Assembly (NCBI GenBank): GCA_963573305.1
Contig: OY754337.1
Location: forward strand, 74,785,094 to 74,849,093
Direction: 5' to 3'
Source: Pyrrhosoma nymphula
Lineage: Eukaryota; Arthropoda; Insecta; Odonata; Coenagrionidae
Length of the DNA stretch: 64,000 nucleotides
The notes below the pieces were generated by a model that was not told the origin of the DNA, searched no databases, and saw only the letters and a list, made by a program, of their open reading frames with translations. Positions 9,115 through 22,030 of the stretch are shown piece by piece. The stretch's first letter is position 1. Every line of letters starts with the position of its first letter. The position numbers were made by a program, and so were the translations under genes.

Positions 9115-12100
9115 TGATGAAATTACTCTAAATATTTTGTTTTCCAATACCTTTTTACACCACCGGTAAGTGCTGTTCTATGTAGGGTATATAACGATAC
9201 GAGGAACATTGTATGTTAGGCTGTTAGGTGAACCATGCTGTTAGGGACGTTTTGGACTATATTATGTTTTCAGAACATTTTAAGCAGTGACTTTGAAGTG
9301 GCAATAATGGGTTGTATTGTATGCCAATTTCTAAAAACTGCCGGAAGATTAAGCAAAAACATGAGAAAAAAATATGACACCAAGTGGATGTCAAAATAGC
9401 GTTAAAACAGAACTTCGGTTTTATAAATAAATTTGCCCTACTACCAAAGAAACCACCGGATAACCTTCCAAAAAAGTTCTTTGGAAAATCATACTATGGA
9501 ATTCAGAACTTTTTTAAATGCATAAAATTAGGGAGGATGTTATATTAATGCATCTTGATGTACTTTTTAACTGAAAATAACATGTTCACAACTCTCCTAT
9601 TTGTAATATATGTATGCAAGCTCAACGAACCAATCAATCTTCCTAACTAATTTCTAAAAATCGCCACCAGATATTTTTGCCACTTTGATTTCTAGCGCTA
9701 AAGTAAATTTGGATCACCCAAAAAACCATCGATAATGATAAAAATTGTGAGATCAGCTCCACTGACTCTAGTACCTGCATGAAATTAGGAAGTCAGTTTT
9801 CATTATTAGGGCTAAGTGACAGAGATAAATAATTTTAATTTGGGAATTTATGAGCTATAGCATTACATGATACTGGCTCCCCTTGAATAAGTATCTATAT
9901 ACGTAACTCGTTCAATTACTTCAAATAGTCCTTGCTTTTATAAATTAACGCTGAAGTCAGTATTTAAGTACTGAGAACAGTCGTTTCATTTGGGAACGTG
10001 TGCCTTACTTTTGTCGCAGGGACAAACATTTGTTGCATCAAGTGTTCATTTTTGCGAATGTGTTTTACTATAAATAACCTTATGTAATGAAATTAATGAG
10101 AAGTCTTTTGATTTTTTTTATATTTTGTATTCCCATCAAATAATATATTCAACCACGGTCGTTGACAGATTTCATCATATTCCACTATTACGCATTGTCG
10201 TAGTTCAACTATTTTCCCATAGCAGTCTCACCCTATAACACCAGATGGTAGTACAGCTCGAGTCTTGGTACCGTACTGGCACTTTAAAGCCGTATCCGAA
10301 TTCAAAGACTCAAGGATAGGCGGTAAGGCGAGGTGTCAAGGTGTCTCCTCGAGGATGTACGAGGTCGGACATCCTTGTTAATAGTGCTGCCGTCAATGAG
10401 ACAAAAATATCAAAGAAAATAATTTGAATGCTACAAAGCAACTGAATTAGAATTTATGCAGCATCGCGCCAAACCAAAATTAACCGTCTTACTAAGCTGA
10501 TTTAGCCGTACTATTTGTAAGTTTTGTTGCATTCAGAAGTTTATTCATTTTTTATAACTGAGTGTCGTGCGCATATCCTCGATATCCCGATATCCCGATT
10601 TCGGTGTATAGTTTCTTGTGTTATTTTTCAAAATTAAACTTGCATTATCATTTTCTTAAGGTTGTTTGTTTATAATAATTAGTCTTGAATTTGTCGTATA
10701 ATCTTTCTAACATTTAAATGCCTCCCATAACAGTTATTTAGATTTACTTTTTATTTAATCCTTTGTATTTTGTTACCATTTCATTTGCGGTAGGAGTTTG
10801 TATTAAGTTTAAGAAATTTGAAGTTAGCACTTTTAGTAATATACCAATTTAGAAAATTATAACTCCCAAATAGAAACTACACCTGAGAAACCAACGCTTA
10901 AATAAAATAAAAGTAAATGATAGTGTTACGTTGGCGAAGGTTAATTAAAAGCACCGACTATAACGAAACACACCTACCATAGATATATACCACATATTTT
11001 AGTTACATTGAGACTCTTGTTAGGTATATATTTATTAATTAACCTTAAAATTTTATATGCTTGTCTTTAATTTTATCTAATTTAAACAGTCCGGTGCAAC
11101 TTAATTTGGAAATTTTAGTTTATCAATTTTGTTGTCTCTTTCTTTAGGTCGTTGCTTTTCGCTCTTAAGACATGGTACACTACTACGTAAAATTGCAATG
11201 AGGTAAACTAGATAGTCTTTCGTATTATGAAATTATACGAAAGAATAATTCCGGATATATATTTTAAAAATCACTGTACTGACATTATGCATTCGAGGTA
11301 AATTTTTTAGCTTCCTTCTCATTCCTTTAGATAACTTTAACCAACAAAACCGTTGCCACTTTAATATAGAGCATGATTAGAAGCAGAAGGCAACAATATT
11401 ATCACGGATATTTCCTAACTTCTTGAGTAAATAACACATTACGCAAATTCTGTGATCTGTTCTAAATTCTCCTAAAAGTGGCATAGAAAACAAATGCAAA
11501 GCGTTCTGCGCGTCCCCCAAATGTACTCCCAAGGTTCAACATTTCAAAATGGCGGCCCGAGGACGCGTGGAAGTATGCACCTAATGCATCCTCGATGGAA
11601 GCGCCCTCGCACGGATCCTTGGGAGGAGGCTCAAGCAATTTGGACATCCTTCAAGATGGCCGCCGTCCTCGGAAGGACGTATATGCGCACTTGGAAGGAT
11701 CCTTACGGCGAATTCGGACGCTACTTAAATACCGGTCCCACCGGTAATAACGATTTAAAATAGTATCTACCCGGTAGTAACGAAATAGAAAAAAATATTA
11801 CTCTGGTCGTACCGAATACCGTTTATTTTAATACCTAATCTGTAAATTCCTACGTCTTTGCCTTGTGTAATAAAATGAATATATTTTAAGAACTATCGTA
11901 GTTTTTTTACATAACGTTCAATTCTTTATTTTCCAAAACCTTAAACATCATTGCGCTCAGCTCCTTTACGATCATTCCGTCATATCCTGAAGATGAAGAT
12001 TCCTCCGCGTGGTGTCACCAAAGCAGCTTCGATCCGGAAGTCCTGCATTTTTTCGCGAAAGGAAAGAGGATGGATGCCCTAGAAATTCGGGAGATCATCC

Positions 12101-12140
12101 CACAAAAAAACCACATTCTCAATGATATAAGCATTCATAG
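9115..12140. other. Unassigned AT-rich stretch; small CpG-rich block at 11500-11720
   Basis: No gene is recognised. At 11494-11763 an 89-codon plus-strand frame and a 61-codon minus-strand frame overlap a CpG-rich block; neither resembles a known protein. The block contains two opposed GATGGC/GGC cores, AAAATGGCGGCC at 11547 and AAGATGGCCGCC at 11653, which match the YY1/Pho recognition word AAGATGGCGGC. It is more likely regulatory DNA than a gene. The remainder is AT-rich with no clear structure. Confidence 0.35.
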
Positions 12141-12141
12141 C

Positions 12142-12400
12142 CCATCCCCGGGGGAGCGTGGTGGGTAGAGCGCTTGGCTACTGATCGAAGGGTCCCGGGT
12201 TCAAATCCGAGTGAAGCCGTTGGACGCCCCCGAACAAAAAAATCCTTGGAGTGCGAGGTGGCCCAGGGAAAGGAACTGGCCCCCCTACCCTGAATGTGTG
12301 AAATAACACGCCTGGGGCTTTTTCCGGGGTGAGCTCTACCCTCAACTATCCAAACCAACCTTCGGGTTGAATCACTGAGAGGGTGAGCCCATCCCCCTTG
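12142..12400 (+). repeat. tRNA-derived SINE
   Basis: The head resembles a tRNA gene. A box-A-like GTGGTGGGTAGAG (from 12158) is followed 40 bp later by a box B GGTTCAAATCC (12198-12208), the internal RNA polymerase III promoter spacing. The acceptor stem does not close (GGGGGAG has no CTCCCCC partner), so it is not a working tRNA. A GC-rich SINE body follows to about 12400, then a pyrimidine-rich tail to ~12480. Confidence 0.7.
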
Positions 12401-12543
12401 TTACTCCCCACCCTCCCAACCCCTCCTTCTTCCCCCGTCCTTCTTCCCCCCTCCCTGTTCAACCAACTTCACCCCTCCCATATCAACTTCCCGTATTATA
12501 TACTGTCTTCACATACTGTCTTCTCCAAGATTTTTCAAAGTAC

Positions 12544-12587
12544 CTGAAGATGGCATGACAGCTGAAACCGGTAGTTTTTCCAATAAA
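12544..12587 (+). other. Hammerhead-like cassette with poly(A) signal
   Basis: CTGAAGA at 12544, a 3 bp GGC/GCT stem, and GAAAC ending at 12568, followed by AATAAA at 12582-12587. The order and spacing are those of a hammerhead core (CTGATGA, stem II, GAAA) with one substitution. Self-cleavage is not shown. Confidence 0.4.
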
Positions 12588-12599
12588 CAGTGGAAGTCA

Positions 12600-13210
12600 C
12601 AGTTTCTTCATTGCAATTTTGCGAAAAGACACCAGCGATGGCGGCACCCGGCTCGAAGTGCATATCATCTCCAGCCTCCTCAATTTGCATTCCCCCTTTC
12701 ACATTTGGCTCCCTTGACCCTGACCCTTGCACGCGATAGGAAGCGAAGGGGTGAGATGATGGCTGGAGGGGGGAGAGTGAGAGGAGGACGAAAGAAAGCA
12801 CGGACGGAGTGGAGGAAGGGACAAGCCGGACACTTTGCCGTGATTTACAGGCGCAGTTATTCATCCGTGTCTGGACACGCGCTCGCTAAATTCCGAAGGC
12901 TGCATCTCTTTGGCGCTCTCTGGCGCTCCGCAAACCCCCCTTCCCTGCACTCCCCCCCTCACCCCCACACACACCGCAAAGTCCTTCATTTTTTTCTCTT
13001 TCCCACACACACTCACACAAATTCTCGCACCAGCGGTGACGCGCCGGAGAAACGGTTTTAATTTTACTGCAGATGTATTTTTATCAACTCGCTCGCATTC
13101 CCCGTTTAGGGAAACACACCGTGACGTTGGAGTGAGCACGGGAGGGTGATTATTTGTGCCCACGTGCGCTTCTGCGTTTCCTCGGAGAGGAAGTAATGCG
13201 CCAAGCGTTT
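12600..13210. promoter_or_regulatory. GC/CpG-rich island, candidate regulatory or promoter DNA
   Basis: GC content rises sharply against the AT-rich surroundings, with overlapping frames on both strands (168 codons plus, 109 and 100 codons minus). None resembles a known protein and their composition (Pro/Ser/His/Arg runs) is what GC-rich non-coding DNA gives. A GATGGCGGC word sits near 12637. No clear TATA box. This may be a non-coding first exon or an enhancer. Confidence 0.3.
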
Positions 13211-14140
13211 CTTTTCTTTTTGGAACCCTTAATATAATAACTCTTAAGAGCTGTTTTATCGGTTTTGAAAAAAAATATATATATATCCTCGAAGTAGACC
13301 GCGGATACGTAATATTTAAAGATTTGCGTGATAATGGCCTTGATTGTTATTTAATTTCATGAAATTAAATGGAGATACTCAATAACTTAAGTAGCTATTG
13401 CCCTTGAAGATAACGTGATCTGCAATGGAATATTTGTTCAATTAGTTGCATTCACAGTTCCGCATTCCTTTTTCACAATCACGAACCAAAAATCTTCTCT
13501 CCTGCAGACAAATTCTTACTTGAACAATCAGACGGGCCTCTTCTTCAAGGCTCACTAACTTGTGATTCTACAGATAAGTATTCTTAATTGATAAGTAAAG
13601 CTGTAATACCGACTGCTAAATACATGCTTAATAAAAAAATAAGGGGATGATGATAGGATGATATGCCAAAACCTAGGTCGTGTTGTTTCAAATTAAGTGT
13701 GGAATCATAACCAAGTGCTTCTTTTTTCATTCAAAATAAGGGGGTTTTGCGATGAGATTATATTGGCAAAAGAATTTTTGATTTTTCATATTGGTACTAT
13801 TTGATGGATGTAAAGGATGCTACTCATGTGTACCAGTAATTTTAGCTTGATATTTTTATGTAATTTTAACTAATTTGTTCATGAGGCGTATTATTTTACA
13901 TTATTCTATGGTTTGATAGACTACCACTTATTTATAGTTAAAAAATGTTTACCACTTCTGTTATCTTTTGAATTTAATCAATAAATGTGTTATATCTACT
14001 TGACTCTATCAGTTTTAATCAGTGCAAGTCTGAAATTTACCTCAACATTTCAAGAAAATTACCCTAGGTTTTTACCATTTTATAAAACTGTTCTGTTAAT
14101 AACAATTAGCCTCTGTATACCCCCGTCATCAAGATAGGGA
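13211..14140. other. Unassigned AT-rich stretch
   Basis: AT-rich with short simple repeats such as (TA)n near 13274-13286. No conserved protein, RNA or transposon end was seen. Confidence 0.4.
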
Positions 14141-14189
14141 TGGATTGATTATTATTTATTTATTATTATTTTTCGTTGTTGCTGTTTTA

Positions 14190-14870
14190 AAAGGCCCCTC
14201 CGAGTCCCCGGCAAGCATCGGGTTTCATTGCCGTCATAATGACTTAAGACTTGGGAAAGGTTGGGCAGTTTTCGTAGCCACGTCCGACACCCATTGGATA
14301 GAGAGCTACGCTGTTTTAAGGTTATGGGTAGGCTGTAGCAGAATGTTTCCTATTTTTTTTAATTTTGTGCCATGTTCAGGGTCTAATAACTCCTAAACTA
14401 ATGCTGAGAAAGGGTAAAACTTAATTTTTTCGAGCAATCATTACGCAGTACTGTACGTAAATTACAATTAGCTTTTATTTTCAATTCAACTTTGTTGAAT
14501 TTTCAGATAAATTTATCGATTCAGTTCTTGAGCAATCCAATAACACATATTTCTCCTCTGGGAATTTTACATTTCGCCGGGTACGATACGCATGTACGTA
14601 TGCGTTATAATAGGCGCAAATTCACCATATTGCCGACCGCATGGCGAGCAAATTTTATTGATAACAATAGGACCAAAGCGAGTCATGAAGCGGAAGTTGG
14701 AAGGTTACACAACATTCTCGGGAGAGGGAGAATAACAAAAATACTGCCAGGAGAGGGGTATAAAGGCACGAGCTCACGAATGCCGGGGCAGTTGACATTA
14801 CTTAGGTGCTGCCGGTGGCTCTGCTCCAGGGGAGAGCAAAAAGTTAATCCGCACAGTGTAAGGTGAACGC
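14190..14870 (+). promoter_or_regulatory. Moderately GC-rich non-coding block with a TATA-like core
   Basis: The block contains GGTATAAAGGCACG (TATA-like, 14757-14763) followed ~30 bp later by GGCAGTTGA, which resembles an initiator. Upstream, at 14590-14680, are homeodomain/Sox-type words (TTTTATTG, AACAATAGG). A 124-codon frame (14492-14866) crosses the block but resembles nothing known. A promoter is possible but not established; no coding exon was recognised downstream. Confidence 0.25.
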
Positions 14871-17800
14871 AGAGGGACTGTCATTTGAAGACGCTGACAT
14901 AACCATTGACCCGACAGATTAGTGACGCCAGAGAAGTGGGAAGGACGACCTCAAAACTTCCCTGTTAACCATATAGCATGAGGAGCAAAAGAATGGGATA
15001 CAAATTGAATATGTTGGCATAAAACCAGGACCAAGTGCCCAAATTGTATGTAATAGTAATAATCTTTCTATTGATGAAAAAAGGTCAAATTTTAGGGTTT
15101 TTGAGGGTTGATATTGGTGCTATAAGTCAAGTGTTTGGGGTAATGAGTGTTTCTATTGATATTTAGATGCCAAGTGCTTAAAATACTGCGATTTATGTTC
15201 ACCGGGTTGATGTGATTGTAAAACTTTATCGTAATTAGATAGCGCGATAGAAAGCAATGTGTCTATGAGAAATAAATACGTTTGTCAAAAGGATAATAAT
15301 CGAAAACTAAAGTGTTATAATTTAAAGGGAAGGGAGATCTTTAAAATTTTTTATTAATGACCTTCAAATATTTAAGACGAGGAGAATTAGTAATGTGTTT
15401 CAACATGCATCTGTGCATCAAAAAGTGGAAATTTCACGGGTGACTGGAGAGAAGCAACGTGGCCAAAGCAGCTGGTGTTGGATAACCTCCTCTGATTCTA
15501 CGAATCAGTGTGGCCAAAAAATCACGATTATGTGATGATAAATTGAATAATAACAAAGTGCAAATTAAAATAGATTGCCGTGATAAATATTATCATTAGA
15601 GCATGTCATTCGCCTTTATCCTCGTGATATGGTTGGATAACATACTTATCACGAGGATAAAGGATTGCTTTGTCTTTTTCTACACCTTTTAAATTTCTTG
15701 TCTGACAGGTTGCGAGGGTTTCTAATCATAATCAAAAACACTACCTTGGCCTAACTAAGATGATGACGTGAGGTCATTGAAACCGATCGGGTAAGAAAAA
15801 TATAAACTATGGAGTATTACAAAGTGTTTCTTGATACTTGTGATAGATAATGTTTCGATTCCGCAAAGTTGAATCATCGGCAGCTGTTTCCTGTCGTTCT
15901 CCATGACACCATGAGTTCTTTGGGTAATTAGTTGGATATGAGGCCAGAAAGCGGTTTTTCTAGTGCAGCGAACTATTTTATATTAATTGCAGAAATAGTT
16001 TTAATAATTTTCAATGCCTATATTTAATGAAGGAAATGTAATGAGTTTCCAAGCAAAGTATCCACTAAAGATGAAAGGCTATGATAAAATATCCTAGATA
16101 TCGCATTTTCTCAAAATGGTATGTGCTGCGTGATGCCATCAAATAACGAATCCAGAAAGGTAAAAAATATAATGAAAATATACGTAAGAAACTGGAAGAA
16201 TTCTTTAATTAAAGTTTCTCTGAAGTAGTTTTACTTGGTAATTTCATTAAGTCAGCCCGCCATAATCTGGAGTTCGCCTTGCGGCATGAATATCTTTTTT
16301 TTGCTAATGTTTTAGTCTGCTTACTGCAGTCGTGTCTCGCATTGCCCTTTCTTGCTTGAACCTACCCCTAAAGTATTTTTATCTGAATATTTTTCACCAA
16401 CCATTCTTGATTATTTTGAGTGCCTAATACCCTCGCCGCGTATTAAAGGAACATAGTTGACTTCTTCTTCCTGTATCCTACTTCTTTTAAGCCGGAATAA
16501 AACCCAAGTAATAAAGTCTCCTTTTCCTACTCGTTCCGTATTAATGATGCAACCTGGCTGAGAGACCACTAATTTTCGAGTTCGGTTAAGTTTTTCAGCT
16601 GCGACGTATATTGGAGACAAGATTGTATTTGCATTTTTCCCAGGGAATTTGAGGGTGTGACCAAGTGTTTATATACGGTATATAGTGATTATACTCTACT
16701 CTCAATCTTCACTAATTCTCGTTTCGGTTCCAATGATTCACATGCTCCCCGTTTAAACAGTTCTCGGGATATCGATTCCATGTGCATTTTTTAATTCAAG
16801 TGTCCTCTTGTCTCGTCCTCTCGTACCCCAGCAGATGATATTCACTAACTCATCTCTAATTTTTTGCCTCTTTGAATTTCATTCCTTTGTTTTAATTTCA
16901 TTTTTTATTTTGACTGATGTGTGCCTCTCATCTCCATATCTATATCACTCTAAATAATTATCGACGCAGAACACCGATACATACACCGATAAGGTCTTTT
17001 CGTTTCGGAAAAACTGCTCAGGATAAATCGCCAAGGTAAATCATGTGCAAAGATTGGTCCCATTACGAGGGAGTAATATTCTGAGAGAGCTGATATCTAA
17101 ACTAGAGTAAAGGTAATCATAAAAACCATAAATCAAAAATTGATTCATAGGCATGAGGAATGCGAATACCAATATTTTTGTGTATCTATGCTTGGTTCAA
17201 AAGTTTGTTTTGTATAAATTTCAAAAAGGATTTAATGAAAAAAGAACTAGGTAAAATTTCAGCATAAAAACATTAACTCCACTTTAAAAAACAAGTGAAA
17301 CCTGATGATGGCATAGCATTTTGAAACCTTGGTAGAAATAAATTCTATTTTAGAAAATAGAATTTTTCTGAGTTCATTTTTTCTACTTTCTTAATGGATA
17401 AAACCCACGTAGTTCTTAGACCGTTCATGCATTCCAAACTTTAACGATATTTTACCCCATATACCTACTGATAAAATGGTTGACCGACCTTGAATGAGAT
17501 ACAGTAGCAATTTTCAATTTAAGATGCATATAAACGCCCAATTTTCCGAAATCGGATACTGATTGACGCCTGCTTGTTAGCTTTTTAATATTGCACCAGG
17601 ACTCCTCAGTTTGTTTTACGTGTTATTTCTTGCCTAATATTTTGCTCGCGAGAAGATTTTTTTAAAATATTTTTTTATGTTAAAAAAAGCATATTTTTCC
17701 AAGGATAGTTTGCTTCATTATTTAATAAAAAGAAAAGTAGTAACTACTCTAATCTATATTTCGTTCCGATTTGGTTGCACAACTTCTCGATTATTCAAAC

Positions 17801-17880
17801 AAGAGGGTAAAATGCATCCAATTTCTTACACAATGTTAATGAAAAAACTGACACGTGATTTACCTCAAAACATACCACTG
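14871..17880. other. Unassigned AT-rich stretch with two hammerhead-like cassettes and a hairpin
   Basis: No gene was seen. At 15760-15783 there is TGATGA with an ATGAC/GTCAT stem, GTGAG loop, then GAAAC. At 17302-17327 there is an exact CTGATGA and an exact GAAAC 14 bp apart, with AATAAA at 17337-17342. At 15613-15663 there is a 17 bp perfect hairpin. The rest is AT-rich and unstructured to my reading. Confidence 0.4.
15613..15663. repeat. Perfect 17 bp hairpin
   Basis: CCTTTATCCTCGTGATA (15613-15629) is followed by its exact complement at 15647-15663 with a 17 bp loop. It could be a small-RNA precursor or the relic of a foldback element; there is no further evidence. Confidence 0.6.
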
Positions 17881-17899
17881 TAAATAATTGCCAAACACT

Positions 17900-18110
17900 T
17901 TCCAACAACAAAATTAGATAAACAATCACGTTACGCTAAAAGCAATAAATACCTGTAAAATTTAATTAATCAAATGTTTCAAAATATTTTGAATTGTTTC
18001 AACTAACAATGACTATATATTCATCATGGTAACTTCTAAATATTTAGCAAGAACAACGGCCGTATATTTTCTTTAAAGAATTATGTTGAAGCATAACTAA
18101 TGGCGGGACC
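17900..18110. repeat. Dispersed repeat, copy 1 of 2
   Basis: Contains GGTAACTTCTAAATA, then ATATTTTCTTT, then GAAGCATAAC in the same order and spacing as 21840-22030. The flanking AATCAAATGTTTCAAAATAT-like segment also recurs. Diverged copies of one family; no coding content. Confidence 0.55.
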
Positions 18111-19945
18111 GGAATGGTCGGTCTCTGGAAAACGGGTCACCGCTGTCGAATGGGTTGTATCTATATGCCTTTTTCTACTTAAGAAAACGCCAAGTGTAAT
18201 GCACTCACCAGTCTATGACAAATCAAACAGAGATTGTAAGACCTTACCGCATCCAACCTATAACTTTCTTTTCACCCCTTTTCATGGTCTTTACCACTAG
18301 GCTAACTCCTTCCGAGACAAAGCATTTTCCCATCCGTCTGCCACCACCTTAGGCGAGAAGTGTACTAATCAATCAAGTCTTGCAAAAAGGAGTACGATCT
18401 AAGTTTGAGAGCAGTTGAGGGAGGTGAAGGGTAACAAGTTTTTTTTTTAAGAGGGGAGAATGAGGGCCACCACCACCACCCTTGTTTGGTTTTATGGGCC
18501 GAGGTCGTTATACGGGTATTTTTTGAACGTGGCGTACTCAACAACTAATATATAAAGTCCCGTGCAATATAAAATATATAAAAAGAAGATGGTGACTAGA
18601 CTCACGAAATGTATGCTTTTTTTGTAAAATTATCTCACTCTACATTGCTATCACATGCCATTTATCCATAATATTAATAAATATGGCAGTGCTTTTTGCA
18701 AATGATTTCCATTTTTGCATTTTTATAGATAAAAAGTTACGCTACTGCAATTATTCCATTATCAATACAAGAGCTCTTGGCGCTTTAACTATACAAGTGA
18801 CTCATTGAATATGGCCGATCGCGTATTTAAATGACTTCAATATTCTCCGGTGCTACCGTATCATATGGTTTTATCAATTCTCTTTTCGAATCTATGGGTG
18901 CAATGAATAAGTACTCATTCTAGGTAGGTGATGCATGGATCGACCTGTGGAGAAACAATCAAGAGATTCGTGGGATTACTGACCGCATTCTTATTTTTCC
19001 TCGGACGACCTTCTTAGTTAAAGTTGTGTAAGCATTAATAAGAGTGTGTGATAAGAAGGATTAGGACTTTTTTTCTTCTAATTTCTTAAGTAGTTGCAGA
19101 TAGTCTTTTCATCACATAGATTTCATAGCGTATTTGACAATTATGTGAATGCGTTAGCTATTGAAATGGAAAAAAAATTTCATTTCTTATAGCTACACAT
19201 TGGTTGACGATTCTAAGCTTTAATTTTGAAAACACTGGGTATGCATTTGTGCACTTCAGAAAATAAGTTAGCCACAGACATTGCATTCTTCATCGTTGGA
19301 GTGATGTTGCTGAATCTGCACTTCCAGGAAAATTTATTTTCTGGAGTTTTCAGTTAACATGCTAAATAGTGATGAATGGATGGAAGATTCGTCAGGGCTA
19401 AAATAATATTCTAGTAGATGACAAAAGTTACCTCAAAACTGGTACGCACTAAGCAGCTTTTTAATTTCCACTTCAAAAGGATCATAATGGTTAAAATAGA
19501 CGTAATTATTAATTCTAACTTTAACGAAAGCTGAACATTTCAGAAATGATACGGCAATGCTTTTAAAAATAGCTTCTTTGAAACACGACGAGTGTGTTGC
19601 TGCTATGACACATTTAATAAATAATAATAATAAAACGCTTATTGTCGTAGACACTTATCCGTCTTTCAGACATTTGGGTATATTAATTATCATTTACACA
19701 AGATATAATTTAAAAAAAATAATATTACTTACAAGATAGTGTTTACACAAAAATATAAATAATTATAATAATATTAAACAAAAAATACAAGAAAGTGTTT
19801 ACGCATGAAAAATTAAAATTGATTACAGTATTTCAATAATTATTTCTATTTTCACTTTCTCTTTTAACAGTTTTTCATGAATATGAAATTAAATAATTTA
19901 ATATAAAAATAATTTAATAATATAATTTTCTTTTAAAACAAGGTA
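18111..19945. other. Unassigned AT-rich stretch
   Basis: No gene is recognised. A short (CAC)n run lies near 18466-18480. Short opposed frames at 19433-19739 are AT-rich and resemble nothing known. Confidence 0.4.
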
Positions 19946-19949
19946 CAGA

Positions 19950-21640
19950 TTTGCATGTTTTTACATAATTTGGAGAGAACTGTAATTCCTTGACACAGTG
20001 GCGTATGATTTGGCATGGCAGATGTATGATTTGTGGTACATTTCACTTTTGTGCTGTGGGATCTGTAGGTCTAAATGATGGGATTTTTTTAGCCGGTTTT
20101 GGATGTCTTTTTTTAACAAAAGTAGTTGAAGAGGTACGGAGGACAGGTTGACTTGAAAATCCTGGGTGGAGAGAATAGATAAATAAAGCCCCCTTTCTAT
20201 AACTTTAAGCCATTTTAGTTTCTTGTATGAATCAGTAACATGATCCCACCGTTTTAGACCACATACAAATCTTACAGTAGCATTCATAGTTATCTGGAGC
20301 TTATTACTTGTTTCTTTGTTAATATTACTTAGTACACGCAATTTAATCAAAATGTGAGAAAATAATCGCATTTATGATTGATATTTGTAAGCAACTGGGT
20401 TTTGGATTTGTATAACTGATGAAGAGTTTTCTAGCTTTTACTCCTAATATTTAGGCAGTGGGCATTCCAATTTAGGTTCCTGTCCATTATTACCCCTAGA
20501 TTTTTTACGTGTTCTTCATAGGGGACAGCTTTATTTTTGATTGTGATTGCTGAAATGTGATGAAAATTTATCTTAGAGGTAAGGTTCCTACTGCCGATAA
20601 TAATAGCCTTAGTTTTATTTTCATTTAGTTTTAGGCCATTGGTCTTAGCCCATGCGTAAATATGGACAATATCAGCATTTAAGCTAGCAATAGTCTGTGT
20701 TAGGCTGTCTAGAGTTGAATGTTGGTATATTTGGAAGTCGTCTGCGTATAAAAAATATTGGGAGTGAGTTACGAATCTCGGTAGGTCGTTAATGAACAAA
20801 GAGAATAGTAATGGACTGAGGACAGATCCTTACACCATTCCAGTGTCCAGGTTTAGCCATTTAGACGTATCTCCGGTCGTTCCTTTTACTGCTTGCATTC
20901 GCCCGGTTAGATATGATCGGAACCATTTGATTACACTGTCAGAAAAATTATACCCTTTTAACTTTCGTAATAGAAGAGCATTGTTCACTGAGTCGAATGC
21001 TTGTGAAAAATGAAACAGAACAAGCACAGTTAGTTGTCTATTACCCATTGCTTGTCTGATGTCATCAATTATGCGAAGCAGTATGGTTCAAGTACTATGT
21101 CCCTTCCAAAAACCTGGTTGTCTTGGGTCGAGAAGATCTCGTTTGGTAATGTATGTGTTAATTTGGTCGAAAACTATTCGCTCGAGTATTTTTGCGGTGT
21201 AACACAGTAATCCTATTGGTCTATAGTCACTCGGATTGGAAGGATTAGAGCATTTAGGAATCGGCCTTAACAATATTTTTTTTCAAATAGTTGGGTATAT
21301 GCCTATTTGTAAGGAGGTGTCAAAGATATTCAAAAGAACGGGAAATATCATTGGTAATGATTTTTTTTTGTAAAATCTATAGGGATTTCATCATAGTCCC
21401 TAGAATTTCAGATAATGTTTTTACATGCATAAGTAGCTTCTATAAGCTTCACGTGTGAAAAAAAGAATTCACCGTCAAGATTAATTGTCTCATTGCTAAT
21501 GAGTGTAGGGGGAAGAATTGCTTTTCTGCTAGTGGAAAAGTAATTGTTTAGGATACCTGGGTGAATGTTAAATTTCTCATCATTGGGTTTTTTAATCATT
21601 CCTATATTTCATAGGTTTTTCCATGTGCTTTTTGAACTAT
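19950..21640 (-). pseudogene. Jockey/CR1-type LINE, reverse transcriptase ORF remnant
   Basis: Reading the minus strand from high to low coordinates gives the reverse transcriptase in order, broken by frameshifts and stops. The pre-RT segment has NNYFSTSRKAILPP (21408-21599). Then come PIPKCSNPSNPSDYRPIGLL and AKILERIVFDQI (21088-21273), FSQAFDSVNNALLLRKL with FRSYLTGRMQAV (20830-21048), then FLYADDFQIY with the catalytic YADD and GLKLNENKTKAI (20431-20799). The C-terminal part NATVRFVCGLKRWDHVTDSY follows (19961-20371). No endonuclease domain was found upstream, so the copy is 5' truncated. At least four frame breaks make it inactive. Confidence 0.88.
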
Positions 21641-21703
21641 GACTTTTTGAAAATAGGGTGTGATAGTAATTATTTTTGCTTCATGTATTTTTTGTCGTGA
21701 TCC

Positions 21704-21780
21704 TTCTCATTGCCTTTTATGAGGAAAACACTTCAGAGTCACCGAACCTGAAGTGTTTTCCTCATATAAGACAATGAGAA
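21704..21780. repeat. 33 bp-stem hairpin (pre-miRNA-like)
   Basis: Arms 21704-21736 and 21748-21780 pair along 33 bp with about two mismatches around an 11 bp loop (AGTCACCGAAC). Arm length and loop size suit a microRNA precursor on either strand, but a small foldback transposon is equally possible. No expression evidence is available. Confidence 0.55.
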
Positions 21781-21839
21781 AGCCATGCAATGAGCAATTG
21801 CCTATTTAAGTTAATATTTAATTTAAAAAGTTAAGTTAA

Positions 21840-22030
21840 TACACTTGACTAATAGTAACAAATACATTTCGAATGTTATTCAATCAATGTGGCTCAAATG
21901 TATAAAAATATTTGAAACTGTTTCCACTAACAAGAATCATTTCATCAACGTGGTAACTTCTAAATACTTGGCATGAATAAAATCCATATATTTTCTTTTA
22001 AAAATTATGCTGAAGCATAACAATTGTTAC
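21840..22030. repeat. Dispersed repeat, copy 2 of 2
   Basis: Shares GGTAACTTCTAAATA, ATATTTTCTTT and GAAGCATAAC with 17900-18110 in the same order. Direct orientation, ~3.9 kb apart. Confidence 0.55.

Noticed and set aside
12142..12215. tRNA gene with A and B boxes
   Set aside because: The acceptor stem does not pair and a long SINE body follows, so it is a tRNA-derived SINE.
12555..13061. 168-codon open frame as a gene
   Set aside because: It lies in GC-rich DNA with equally open frames on both strands, shows no domain, and its composition is explained by base content.
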